A DNA stretch of 64,000 bases from Burkholderia dolosa (GTDB lineage Bacteria; Pseudomonadota; Gammaproteobacteria; Burkholderiales; Burkholderiaceae). The stretch spans positions 1-64,000 of the forward strand of contig NZ_CABVPR010000005.1 in assembly GCF_902499135.1 (NCBI RefSeq), in the 5' to 3' direction. This document shows, one piece after another, positions 8,008 to 16,112 of this stretch. The position numbers were made by a program, and so were the translations under genes. Position 1 is the stretch's first letter; every line of letters begins with the position of its first letter. The notes under the pieces are model-generated. The model was not told where the DNA came from, did no database searches, and saw only the letters and a program-made list of their open reading frames with translations.

Positions 8008-8769
8008 ATGCAATTGAAGAAAGCGGTGGCAGCGTGTGGCGTGGCGTTCCTGCTGAGCGCATGCGGCGGCGTGCAGAATCTCGACGCGAACAGCCTGACG
8101 TCGGCGGGGACCAACCTGTTCAAGGCCGCGACGCTGTCGGACGCCGATATCGCCGCGCTGTCGAACGACTCGTGCAAGGCGAGCGATGCGCAGTCGAAGA
8201 TCGCGCCGCCGAACAGCGCGTATGCGAAGCGTCTGGCGAAGGTGATGAAGGGCTTCGGCGACATGACGCTGAACGGCCAGAAGATCGACTACAAGGTCTA
8301 CCTGACCAAGGACGTCAACGCGTGGGCGATGGGCAACGGCTGCGTGCGCGTGTACAGCGGCCTGATGGACATGATGAACGACGACGAGCTGCGCGGCGTG
8401 ATCGGCCATGAAATGGGCCACGTCGCGCTCGGCCATTCGAAGAAGGCGATGCAGACCGCGTATGCGGTGAGCGCGGCGCGCAGCGCGGCCGGTGCGGCGT
8501 CGCCGGGCGTCGCCGCGCTGACGAGCTCGCAGCTCGGCGACATCACCGAGAAGTTCATCAACGCGCAGTTCTCACAGACGCAGGAAAGCGCGGCCGACGA
8601 CTACTCGTTCGACCTGATGAAGCAGAAGGGGATGAGCCAGAAGGGCCTCGTCACCGCGTTCCAGAAGCTCGCGCAGCTCGACGGCGGCAAGAGCTCGATG
8701 ATGAGCTCGCATCCGTCGTCGACGAGCCGTGCGCAGCACATCCAGGACCGCATCGCGAAGGGCAACTGA
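8008..8769 (+). CDS. M48-family metalloprotease lipoprotein (LoiP/YcaL-like)
   Basis: A 253-residue protein with a lipoprotein signal: a basic N-terminus, hydrophobic core and lipobox LSAC with the lipidated cysteine at 19. The zinc site is complete: HEMGH at 134-138 and the third ligand Glu193 in QESAADDYS. This set is that of periplasmic, membrane-anchored M48 proteases linked to envelope quality control. The substrate is unknown. It is a single-gene unit ended by a strong bidirectional terminator. Confidence 0.9.
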   Translation: MQLKKAVAACGVAFLLSACGGVQNLDANSLTSAGTNLFKAATLSDADIAALSNDSCKASDAQSKIAPPNSAYAKRLAKVMKGFGDMTLNGQKIDYKVYLTKDVNAWAMGNGCVRVYSGLMDMMNDDELRGVIGHEMGHVALGHSKKAMQTAYAVSAARSAAGAASPGVAALTSSQLGDITEKFINAQFSQTQESAADDYSFDLMKQKGMSQKGLVTAFQKLAQLDGGKSSMMSSHPSSTSRAQHIQDRIAKGN

Positions 8770-8815
8770 TCGCAGCTCGCCGCGCCGCTCGCCCCGGCGC
8801 GACGGTTGCGGAAAA

Positions 8816-8850
8816 AAGCCCCGCGCTCAGCTGCCGAGCGCGGGGCTTTT
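8816..8850 (+). terminator. Strong terminator after the M48 protease
   Basis: A 13-bp perfect stem AAGCCCCGCGCTC/GAGCGCGGGGCTT (8816-8828, 8836-8848) with a 7-nt loop, followed by T residues and preceded by a run of six A, so it can work in both directions. Confidence 0.93.
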
Positions 8851-8891
8851 GCTTTTGGACGTGTCTCTCCATGGATTTCGAAAGCGGTCTG

Positions 8892-9192
8892 CTACTCGGG
8901 CTGGCCGCGAACGCGCAGCAAGTCCGCGAGGCTGCGCGGCGCCGGTTCGAGCGGCGTGCGGTGCCGCGTCCAGCCGAGCTGCTTCGCAGGCGTGAGCGCG
9001 CAGCCGCGTCGCGGCCCAGCGGAACGCGCGATACGCATGCGGATGCGCGAACGCGCCGGACCGGATCGGCGACACGAGATCCTGCGCGCGGCGGTAATTC
9101 GCACCCCGGCCGCGCAGCGGATGCGCGACCGGTTCGTCGGGCTTGCGATTCGTCTCGGTGCGCAGTCGCACGAGCAATTGCGGAATCGGCAT
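8892..9192 (-). pseudogene. Decayed gene fragment, function unknown
   Basis: On the minus strand a frame starting MPIPQLLVRLRTETNRKPDE at 9192 uses strongly G/C-ending codons down to about HPHAYRAFRWAATRL. The coding bias then continues in another frame as AKQLGWTRHRTPLEPAPRS up to a TAG at 8892-8894. A single frameshift near 8990-9003 would join them into about 100 residues. I do not recognise the family. It abuts the GntR remnant on the opposite strand; the whole patch 8860-9500 looks decayed. Confidence 0.4.
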
Positions 9193-9480
9193 GCGTACCG
9201 GGCGCTCGCGTCGCGCAACACGATGTTCCTGCATCTGCATACAAGCGTGACCGCGATGCTGCGTCGGCACATCTCGATCGACGTGGCGCGCATGAGCGGA
9301 CAGGACGCGCAGGCGTCGGAACAACTGCTGCTGCAGCACCGCGCTGTGCGACGCGGGCTGCGGCCGCCGGCTCGAAGCGGCGCGCACCGCGATGCACGCG
9401 CATATCGACTACGTGCGCGGCCATTTCGAGCGCGGCGGCGATATATCGGAAATTGGTTGGGCGGCTTCGGTCCGACGCCC
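9148..9480 (+). pseudogene. Broken GntR-family regulator (FCD-domain remnant)
   Basis: Two neighbouring frames together encode the C-terminal ligand-binding half of a FadR/GntR-type regulator: SRNTMFLHLHTSVTAMLRRH then LLLQHRAV in one frame, and from 9344 LEAARTAMHAHIDYVRGHFE in the next. The pattern asn-leu-leu, His-Arg-Ala, then Ala-x-x-Ala-Met-x-x-His is that of FCD domains. A one-base slip near 9340-9344 separates them, and no winged-helix DNA-binding part is found upstream. It is a dead relic. Confidence 0.55.
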
Positions 9481-9644
9481 GCGTGCCGGCCGGCAGCGGC
9501 CGGTGCCGCATCGCCGCGCCGCCGCAATGCGTGTCGTGCGATTGACCGGTTCGTCGGCCGCCCACTAGAATCGGCCCAAACCGCCCGTCAGCCGCGCGCC
9601 GCGGCGAGTGCGAACCCTTTGATCCGTCTGTCGAGGTAGCTTCC

Positions 9645-11270
9645 GTGCTCACGTCTGTCATTCGGCGCGCGCGGGCCACGTTGTCGTGGCGCGCGGCATG
9701 CCGCCCGGTCCGCGCCCTCGCGCTTGGCGCGTTGCTGCCCGTCGTCGCCGCGTGCGCGACGCATCCGCCCGCCACCGCGCTCGATCGCCCCGTGTCCCAC
9801 GCATTGCCCGCCGATACCGCGACGCCGCTGCGCGACGCGCTGATCGCGCCCGAAGCCGCGCATCCGGGCCAGTCCGGCTTCCGGCTGCTCGCGGACGGCG
9901 CCGCGGCGCTGCAGATGCGCATCGCGCTCGCGCGCGCGGCGACCAGGACGCTCGACATGCAGTACTACATCGCGACCGAGGACACGACCGGCAAGCTGCT
10001 GCTCGGCGCGGCGCTTTATGCGGCCGATCGCGGCGTGCGCGTGCGGATGCTGGTCGACGATCTGAACTTCCACGACATCGATCGCATCATGGCTGCGCTG
10101 AACACGCACCAGAACATCGAGATCCGCGTATTCAACCCGTTCGGCGCCGCGCGGCAAGGCGTGGTCCAGCGTACGACCGACTTTCTCACGCGCATCGACA
10201 GCTTCACGCGGCGGATGCACAACAAGGCGATGATCGCGGACAACCAGCTCGCGATCGTCGGCGGCCGCAATCTCGGCGACGAATATTTCAGCGCGAGCCA
10301 GACGCTGCAGTTTCGCGATCTCGACGTGCTCGCCGCCGGTCCCGTGACGAGCCAGATTTCCGCGAGCTTCGACGCGTACTGGGCGAGCGCGAGCAGCTAC
10401 CCGCTGCGCGTGCTGAACCACCAGTCGTTCGATCCGAAGGATCTCGACGCGACGCGCAACGAATTGCGCGACCACTGGCGCAAGAACGCCGATCCGTACA
10501 ACGCGAAGCCGCTGAACGCGACGCCGCTCGCGCAGCAGATCGCGCGCGACCAGCTCGAACTCGTGTGGGCGCCGGCCGAGTTCAAGGTCGACGCGCCCGA
10601 CAAGATCGCGAAGCCAACGGATACGTACGTGAGCCCGCCGATGCAGCGCCTCGTCGAACTGACGCGCGGCGCGCAGCGCGAATTCCTCGCGTTCTCGCCG
10701 TACTTCGTGCCCCACGACGCAGGCGTGAAGATACTCGGCGATACGGCCGCGCGCGGCGTGCGCGTCGCGATCCTGACCAATTCGCTTGCCGCGACCGACG
10801 CGGTCGCCGTGCAGGCCGGCTATGCGCCGTATCGCGTGCCGCTGCTCCAGCGCGGCATCGAGCTGTACGAATTCAAGGCGCAGCCCGACCAGCCGCGCGC
10901 GCGGGTATTCGGCTCGCGTTCGCGGGCGAGCCTGCATGCGAAGGCGTACGTGATCGACCGCAAGATTCTCGTGATCGGCTCGCTGAACCTCGACCCGCGC
11001 TCCGCGTACCTGAACACCGAGCTGGCACTCGTGATTCACAGTCCGGTACTCGCGCAGCAGGCCGCGGCGATCTTCACGCGCGTGACGCAGCCCGACGAAA
11101 GCTACCGCGTGCGCCTCGTGCGCGCGCCCGGCGGCGGGCCGCCGTCGCTCGAATGGACTGGCACGGACGACGGTCGGCCGGCCACCTATCACGTCGATCC
11201 GCATGCGGGGCTGTTGCGCAATCTGATGACCGGCATCTTCACGCTGCTGCCGGTCGACGATCAGCTTTGA
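9645..11270 (+). CDS. Phospholipase D-family lipoprotein (ClsC-like cardiolipin synthase)
   Basis: A 541-residue protein with two HKD active sites: HNKAMIADNQLAIVGGRN (about residues 190-207) and HAKAYVIDRKILVIGSLN (about 430-447), each H-x-K-x4-D with G-x-x-N. Its length and extra N-terminal domain fit the ClsC/YmdC group, which makes cardiolipin from phosphatidylglycerol and a second phospholipid. The N-terminus carries a signal with lipobox VAAC (Cys37), so it is probably membrane-anchored and faces the periplasm. The start is GTG with GAGGT seven bases upstream. A second, ClsB-type synthase lies at 40952. Confidence 0.88.
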   Translation: MLTSVIRRARATLSWRAACRPVRALALGALLPVVAACATHPPATALDRPVSHALPADTATPLRDALIAPEAAHPGQSGFRLLADGAAALQMRIALARAATRTLDMQYYIATEDTTGKLLLGAALYAADRGVRVRMLVDDLNFHDIDRIMAALNTHQNIEIRVFNPFGAARQGVVQRTTDFLTRIDSFTRRMHNKAMIADNQLAIVGGRNLGDEYFSASQTLQFRDLDVLAAGPVTSQISASFDAYWASASSYPLRVLNHQSFDPKDLDATRNELRDHWRKNADPYNAKPLNATPLAQQIARDQLELVWAPAEFKVDAPDKIAKPTDTYVSPPMQRLVELTRGAQREFLAFSPYFVPHDAGVKILGDTAARGVRVAILTNSLAATDAVAVQAGYAPYRVPLLQRGIELYEFKAQPDQPRARVFGSRSRASLHAKAYVIDRKILVIGSLNLDPRSAYLNTELALVIHSPVLAQQAAAIFTRVTQPDESYRVRLVRAPGGGPPSLEWTGTDDGRPATYHVDPHAGLLRNLMTGIFTLLPVDDQL

Positions 11271-11484
11271 GCGCAAAAGCCTGGCGAAAGGGGACAAAAG
11301 CGGGGCGGAACCGGTGAAGGCACTCCGGCTAAACCCGCGATTCCGGTGGGTACAGAAAGGTGATATGGTTGTGCGCGCAACCATTATCGGACCCAGACGC
11401 CGCCGCCGTGCGAAGCGCGGGCGGTGCGCCAGGACGGTGCGCGAATCCGTACGCGGTCCGCGCACGCCGCAACCGGAGCTCCCC

Positions 11485-12258
11485 ATGCAACGTGTACCGA
11501 ACCAGCCGTTCATGCGTCCCGCGCGTTTCTCCGAAGCCGAATGGCAGGCGCGCGTGCAGCTCGCGGCCGTCTATCGGATCTTCGACTACCTCGGCTGGAC
11601 CGAGCTCATCTACAACCACATCTCGTTGCGCGTGCCGGACGAGGACGGACACTTCCTGATCAACCCGTTCGGGCTCCATTACCGGGAAGTGTGCGCGTCG
11701 AATCTCGTGAAGATCGACATCGACGGCAACGTGATCGGCCATTCGGACTGGCCGATCAATCCGGCCGGCTTCACGTTCCACAGTGCGATCCATGCGGCGC
11801 TGCCCGACGCGCACTGTGTGATGCACGTGCATACGACGCCCGCGATGGCCGTGTGCTGCTCGCGCGACGGGCTGTCGTTTTCGAATTTCTATGCGGCGCA
11901 GCTGTACGGGAAGATCGCGTATCACGATTTCGAAGGCATCACCGTGCATCTCGACGAAGGGCGGCGCATCGTCGCGAGTGCAGGCGGGCGGCCGGTACTG
12001 CTGCTGCGCAATCACGGGCCCGTGACGATCGGTGCGACGCTCGCGCAGACGTTCTCGCTGATGTGGCTGCTCAATCGCGCGTGCGAGGTGCAGGTCGCCA
12101 CCGGCGCGATCGGCGACGCGCTGCCGATTGCGCCGCCGGTGCTCGAAGCATGCGTGCGCGATTCGCTGAATTTCGATCCGAAGCACGGCGCGGGGCAGGA
12201 CGCGTTCGATGCGCTGCAGCGCATCGTCGATCGCATCGATCCCGGCTATCGGGCGTGA
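11485..12258 (+). CDS. Class II aldolase/adducin-family protein
   Basis: A 257-residue single-domain protein of the zinc-dependent class II aldolase fold. Metal-binding histidines are visible in CVMHVHTTPAMAV and LLLRNHGPV, with ELIYNHISLRVPD near the N-terminus. This subgroup, without fuculose specificity signals, is widespread in proteobacteria and its substrate is not known. ATG 11485 is chosen over a longer frame beginning at 11314 because GGAG lies eight bases upstream and family similarity starts there. The gene stands alone and converges on a beta-barrel gene. Confidence 0.85.
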   Translation: MQRVPNQPFMRPARFSEAEWQARVQLAAVYRIFDYLGWTELIYNHISLRVPDEDGHFLINPFGLHYREVCASNLVKIDIDGNVIGHSDWPINPAGFTFHSAIHAALPDAHCVMHVHTTPAMAVCCSRDGLSFSNFYAAQLYGKIAYHDFEGITVHLDEGRRIVASAGGRPVLLLRNHGPVTIGATLAQTFSLMWLLNRACEVQVATGAIGDALPIAPPVLEACVRDSLNFDPKHGAGQDAFDALQRIVDRIDPGYRA

Positions 12259-12285
12259 CGTGCGCGCAATGTGCGCGGGCCGCCG

Positions 12286-13305
12286 CTAGAAACGGTAGCC
12301 GACGCCGGCCTGGATCACGTCGGTGTCGCGGTCGTAGCGCGTGACCACGCGGTTCCACGTGATGCGCGTGAGCCAGCGATCGGAAAGCCGGTAGCTCGCC
12401 GAAATCGATACGATTCCCGACAGTCGGCCGTCGCCGGCTCCCGGCTGTCCTTCGCGCGTGCGCTGGTTCACCGCGAAATAGCCGCCGGCACCGGCCGACA
12501 GCGTGAGCTTGTCGTCGAGGAACGCGCGCGTCAGCCACAGCTCCGATGCGATCCCGTTGCGGCGGATGCCCTGTTTCGCGCCTTCGTACAGCCACGTCGC
12601 CGTCCAGTCGACCAGACGCGTGAGGCCGCGCCGGTACTCGATGCTGCCGCCGAGCGTCGACGGCGACGAGCGGCTGTTGAGGATCGTTTCACCGAGCATC
12701 GCGGTGACCTCGTTGTTCGTCACGTTGCGCGTGCGCAGCAGCGCCGTGTCGCGCGGGCCCGGCGTGCCGGGCGCGTCGAGCTGATAGCCGACGCCGAACA
12801 TCACCGATGTCGTGTCCGGCCCGCTGAAGACCTGCGCGCGGTTGAGCTGAAGCTGCGCGATCCAGCGATGCGACGTGTAGTACGCGGCGCGCACGCTCAT
12901 CAGCACGCCCCAGCCGTGCGTGTTCGAGTAGCCGCGACCCTCGGCGGCCGGCACCGTGTCGAAATAGCGATACGGGCCGACGCCGGCCGACAGCACGAAG
13001 CGGCGGTTCTCGAGCGGCATGCGCCCCCAGAACTGCACGGCCTGACCGTCGCGGTGGTGATCGGGAATGTGGCCTTCGTTGTACCAGGTGAAGCCGAGCG
13101 CGGTGTGCTCGCTCAGTCCTTCCTGATAGTCGAACGTCCACGCGTACGAACGATCGCCGCCGCCCCACAGCGAACCGGCGAGCACGGAAAATTCCTGCGC
13201 GTCGGCGGGCGCGACGTAGAACGCGGCGACGGAGCAGAGACCGGCGAGCAGCGGGCGGACACGAGCGGAGCGGGGCGGGACGGATATCGGGCGACGGGCC
13301 GGCAC
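12286..13305 (-). CDS. Predicted outer-membrane beta-barrel protein, hypothetical
   Basis: A 339-residue protein with a cleavable signal peptide (basic start, LLAGLCSVAAFYVAP, cleavage near ADAQ) followed by alternating aromatic/polar strands and a C-terminal phenylalanine (QAGVGYRF), the barrel-assembly signal. It therefore should sit in the outer membrane. I cannot name the family; nothing points to an enzymatic site. The start is GTG at 13305 with GGAA nine bases upstream; an ATG a few bases earlier is in another frame. It converges on the aldolase gene with 27 bp between the stops. Confidence 0.75.
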   Translation of the reverse strand: MPARRPISVPPRSARVRPLLAGLCSVAAFYVAPADAQEFSVLAGSLWGGGDRSYAWTFDYQEGLSEHTALGFTWYNEGHIPDHHRDGQAVQFWGRMPLENRRFVLSAGVGPYRYFDTVPAAEGRGYSNTHGWGVLMSVRAAYYTSHRWIAQLQLNRAQVFSGPDTTSVMFGVGYQLDAPGTPGPRDTALLRTRNVTNNEVTAMLGETILNSRSSPSTLGGSIEYRRGLTRLVDWTATWLYEGAKQGIRRNGIASELWLTRAFLDDKLTLSAGAGGYFAVNQRTREGQPGAGDGRLSGIVSISASYRLSDRWLTRITWNRVVTRYDRDTDVIQAGVGYRF

Positions 13306-13455
13306 GTTTCATTTCCAGTCACGACGGAATGCCGTCATTGTCCCGTGCGGGCGGCGCGATGTCGACGCGGGTTTGCACAAAACCGTATTACGTATCGTGA
13401 CGGCGAACCTGCGCATGTTCGTGTCACGCGGCGTCAATGCGGCCGACGTGCGGAC

Positions 13456-13480
13456 AAAAAAACGCGGCCGGGCGGCCGCG
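13456..13480 (-). terminator. Orphan intrinsic terminator on the minus strand
   Basis: An 8-bp GC-only stem with a tiny loop (13463-13480) and a seven-T tail read leftward (A7 at 13456-13462 on the plus strand). It ends the candidate small RNA and may also insulate the following barrel gene. Confidence 0.85.
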
Positions 13481-13524
13481 CGAAACTCGCAGACTCCTTC
13501 GGACGAAGGAAACAAGCAACAGTG
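13456..13524 (-). ncRNA. Candidate two-hairpin small RNA
   Basis: Read leftward, a TACACT -10 box (13536-13531) with a CTGAAT -35-like box 18 bp upstream (13560-13555) predicts a start near 13524. The RNA would contain a perfect hairpin TCCTTCG/CGAAGGA (13510-13504 with 13501-13495) and then an 8-bp GC stem CGCGGCCG/CGGCCGCG (13480-13473 with 13470-13463) followed by seven U (13462-13456). No minus-strand protein gene lies upstream to need this terminator, so an independent transcript of about 69 nt is the simplest reading. I cannot tie it to a named family. Confidence 0.6.
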
Positions 13525-13708
13525 ACACGCAGTGTAGCGAAAGGCCGCGCGCGGATTCAGGCGTCGCGCTGCAAAGGTCTGTTCCCGGCGGCGGCACGCC
13601 GGCGTGCGAAGCCGCACGATGCCGGGTGCCGCAAGCGCGGCGATCGACTACCATCATGAGGCGCCCCCGGCCGGGCGGCGTACAACGAACGTCGTGCAAG
13701 GAGAACCC

Positions 13709-14143
13709 ATGCCGAAGCTGCGTTTGCTCCAGGTGGCGCTACTCGCCGGTGCATTGGCCGGCGGCAGCGCCGCCGCCGAAACGGTGCGCCTGTCCGCCAG
13801 TCTCCAGCCGTCGAGCGAGGTGCCGCCGACCGCGAGCAAGGGATCGGGCGCAGTCGATGCGACCTACGATACGGCCACGCGCACGCTGCAGTGGACGGCG
13901 ACGTACGAGCACCTGAGCGGCCCGGCGACGGCCGCGCATTTCCACGGCCCGGCGCCGGTCGGTCAGAACGCGGGCGTGCAGGTGCCGATCCCGAAGGACG
14001 AACTTTCGAGCCCGATCAAGGGCTCGAAGGTGCTCACCGACGCGCAGGTCACCGACTTGATGGCCGGCAAGTGGTACTTCAACATCCATACGCACGCGCA
14101 TCCGGCCGGCGAAATCCGCGGCCAGGTGATGCCGGCGAACTGA
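13709..14143 (+). CDS. CHRD-domain protein, secreted
   Basis: A 144-residue protein with a signal peptide (MPKLRLLQVALLAGALAGGSAAA, cleavage near residue 23) and one CHRD domain: LSASLQPSSEVPPTASKGSG, HFHGPAPVGQNAGVQVPI and WYFNIHTHAHPAGEIRGQV are the three typical blocks. CHRD domains were named after chordin and occur in many exported bacterial proteins of unknown role. The ATG at 13709 is preceded by AAGGAGA. An upstream extension in the same frame lacks a signal and is rejected. Confidence 0.9.
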   Translation: MPKLRLLQVALLAGALAGGSAAAETVRLSASLQPSSEVPPTASKGSGAVDATYDTATRTLQWTATYEHLSGPATAAHFHGPAPVGQNAGVQVPIPKDELSSPIKGSKVLTDAQVTDLMAGKWYFNIHTHAHPAGEIRGQVMPAN

Positions 14144-14232
14144 GCGCCCGCGTTTGATGTAGAGGCACCTGTCGAGCGGCGCGGCAGTGATCGCACGTAC
14201 CATCGACACATTTCCGATCCGGAGTGCGTTCG

Positions 14233-15195
14233 ATGAGTTGGCAAAGCAGGTTCGCGTGCCGGCTGCTGCGCTGGCAGTTTCGTCCCGAGACCACGCGCGA
14301 GGTGCTCGATCCCGCCCGTGCGCGGCGCTTCACCGACTTGCGGATGTACGTGCCGCGCCGTGCGCCGTCCGGTTACCGGCTGCGCGAATGCTATGGCGCC
14401 GGCGACGCGCCGTTGCGCGGCGAATGGCTCGAGCGCACCGATGCGGATGCCGCGCGCGCAGCCGGCCGCATGCTGCTGTATTTCCACGGCGGCGGCTATT
14501 ACTTCTGTTCGACGAAAACGCATCGGCCGCTCGTGTTCGGGCTCACCAAGCGCGCGGGCGTGCGATCGTTCTCGCTCGATTACCGGCTCGCGCCCGAAAA
14601 CCGCTTCCCGGCCGCACTCGACGACGCGCTCGCCGCGTATCGTCGGCTGCTGGCGCTCGGCACGCCGCCCGAGTCGATCGTGTTCGGCGGCGATTCGGCG
14701 GGCGGCGGTCTCGCGCTCGCGACGCTCGTCGCGCTGCGCGATCGCGGCGAGCCGCTGCCGGCCGGCGCGATTCTGTTCTCGCCGTGGACCGATCTGGCCG
14801 GCACCGACGGCACGATGCGCAGCAACGACGGCCGGGATCCGATGTTCGCCGCCGCGGCGCTGCCGAAGGCCGCGAAACTGTATCTGGGCGACGAGGCGCC
14901 GACGAATCCGTACGCGTCGCCGCTTTATGCGGATCTCACCGGCTTGCCGCCGCTGTATATCCAGGTCGGCAGCACCGAAGTGCTGCTCGACGATTCGCGG
15001 CGCGTCGCCCACCACGCAAAAGCCGCCGGCGTGCCGGTGGAGCTCGAAATCTGGCCGGACATGCCGCACGTGTGGCAGCTGTACGCGCCGATGGTGCCCG
15101 AAGCACGCGACGCGCTCGACCGCGCGGCCGCGTTCCTGCGCCGTGTCGCGGTCGAGCATGCGGTTCAGCGTGTCGGCGACGCGTCGATCGCCTGA
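14233..15195 (+). CDS. Alpha/beta hydrolase of the HSL (hormone-sensitive lipase) esterase group
   Basis: A 320-residue esterase. The oxyanion motif HGGGYYF (about residues 85-91), the nucleophile elbow GGDSAGGGL (serine about 158), and a C-terminal acid/histidine pair around DMPHVWQ mark family IV carboxylesterases. Substrates of such enzymes are short to medium acyl esters; the native one is unknown. ATG 14233 has GGAG eight bases upstream; a GTG at 14224 is possible. Its 3' end overlaps the convergent EcsC gene by 31 bp. Confidence 0.88.
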   Translation: MSWQSRFACRLLRWQFRPETTREVLDPARARRFTDLRMYVPRRAPSGYRLRECYGAGDAPLRGEWLERTDADAARAAGRMLLYFHGGGYYFCSTKTHRPLVFGLTKRAGVRSFSLDYRLAPENRFPAALDDALAAYRRLLALGTPPESIVFGGDSAGGGLALATLVALRDRGEPLPAGAILFSPWTDLAGTDGTMRSNDGRDPMFAAAALPKAAKLYLGDEAPTNPYASPLYADLTGLPPLYIQVGSTEVLLDDSRRVAHHAKAAGVPVELEIWPDMPHVWQLYAPMVPEARDALDRAAAFLRRVAVEHAVQRVGDASIA

Positions 15196-16007
15196 TACGC
15201 GGCCTTGACCGCGACCGAACCGTACTTGCGCTCGAGCCGGCGCACGGTGAAGTGGCCGTGCGCCATCTGCTGGAAGTGATCGATGAACAGCGTGTTGACG
15301 GTCGCGCCGAGCACCGCGCCGATCGCGGGAATCGACTTCGCGGCCATCTGCTCGGTCACCTGCACTGAGAACCGCGACGCGACGGTCTGCACGAGCTTGA
15401 ACACGGCCGCGGAGCTGTGAGCGGCGATGCCTTTCGCGGTAATGTCGGACGACGCCTTCGAAATCGCCTGCGCGAGCGCGCCGCGCAGCACGAAATAGCC
15501 GAGATCGGCATCCTGCTCGTTCTTGTCCGGGTGGCCGCCCATGCCGAGCACGGCGAGGCACTGCAGCTGCGTATCGACCGACGTCAGATCCTCGCCTTCG
15601 CTGCGCGCGATGTCGCATACCGAGCGGAAGATCAGCGTGGTCGTCACCGGCAGTTCGACCGGCAGCGCGAGAAAGCCGAACGCGCCGCCGGCCGCGCCGG
15701 TCGTCGCGACCGCGAGCTTGTGCAGCAGATTGCTCGGCTTGTCGGGCTCCGCGTCGGGCGCCGGCGGCCGGCCGAGCGTGCGCAGCGCGATGTTCAGGCA
15801 CTTGCGCAGCGCAAGCTGCGTCGCATCGTTGATCTTGCCGGTCGCGAAGTCCGGCAGCCGGCCGATCATCTTCTCGACCGGCGCGCCGAGCACGCTCGTC
15901 AGCTTCATCGTCAGCGACGGGCTTTCCAGCACGTGTTTCGCGCGCTGCAGCGCTTCGCGATCCTCTTGCGACAGCGTCGTCGCGGCGTTGATCGAAATCG
16001 GTTCCAT
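15165..16007 (-). CDS. EcsC-family protein
   Basis: A 280-residue protein with the EcsC domain: ALRTLGRPP, then a glycine/alanine-rich stretch ATTGAAGGAFGFLALPVELPVTTTLIFRSVCDIARSEGE with membrane-active character, and GYFVLRGALAQAISKASSD. The family is named after the Bacillus ecs operon; the molecular role is not established. Its start has AAGGAGAAAG upstream on the minus strand. The last ten codons are antisense to the end of the hydrolase gene. Confidence 0.85.
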   Translation of the reverse strand: MEPISINAATTLSQEDREALQRAKHVLESPSLTMKLTSVLGAPVEKMIGRLPDFATGKINDATQLALRKCLNIALRTLGRPPAPDAEPDKPSNLLHKLAVATTGAAGGAFGFLALPVELPVTTTLIFRSVCDIARSEGEDLTSVDTQLQCLAVLGMGGHPDKNEQDADLGYFVLRGALAQAISKASSDITAKGIAAHSSAAVFKLVQTVASRFSVQVTEQMAAKSIPAIGAVLGATVNTLFIDHFQQMAHGHFTVRRLERKYGSVAVKAAYQAIDASPTR

Positions 16008-16066
16008 CTTTCTCCTTGGCGGTCGGCGGGCTTCAGCGGCGGACAGCCTAGATTACTGCGCCGTGC

Positions 16067-16072
16067 TAGAAT
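16067..16072 (+). promoter_or_regulatory. Candidate -10 box of the exporter-marR operon
   Basis: TAGAAT, 40 bp before the exporter start and 10 bp before the first operator palindrome. No good -35 box is seen at the usual distance, so the call is tentative. Confidence 0.35.
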
Positions 16073-16082
16073 TTTGAGATCG

Positions 16083-16108
16083 TTTGACTCGTCAAAAGTT
16101 GCGTCAAC
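16083..16108 (+). promoter_or_regulatory. MarR-type operator (two adjacent palindromes)
   Basis: TTTGAC-TC-GTCAAA (16083-16096) is a perfect 6-2-6 inverted repeat, followed directly by GTTG-CGT-CAAC (16098-16108), both built on the GTCAA half-site. They fill the leader just before the exporter ATG at 16113. A MarR-family gene is the second gene of this operon, so this is probably its autoregulatory site. Confidence 0.65.
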
Positions 16109-16112
16109 AAAG

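Larger units (their letters stand above)
13306..13708. other. Intergenic region holding a candidate small RNA
   Basis: About 400 bp between the barrel gene and the CHRD gene, which are transcribed away from each other. No protein gene is credible. A minus-strand promoter-like pair, a perfect hairpin and an oriented terminator between 13456 and 13560 define a short RNA, described separately. Confidence 0.6.
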
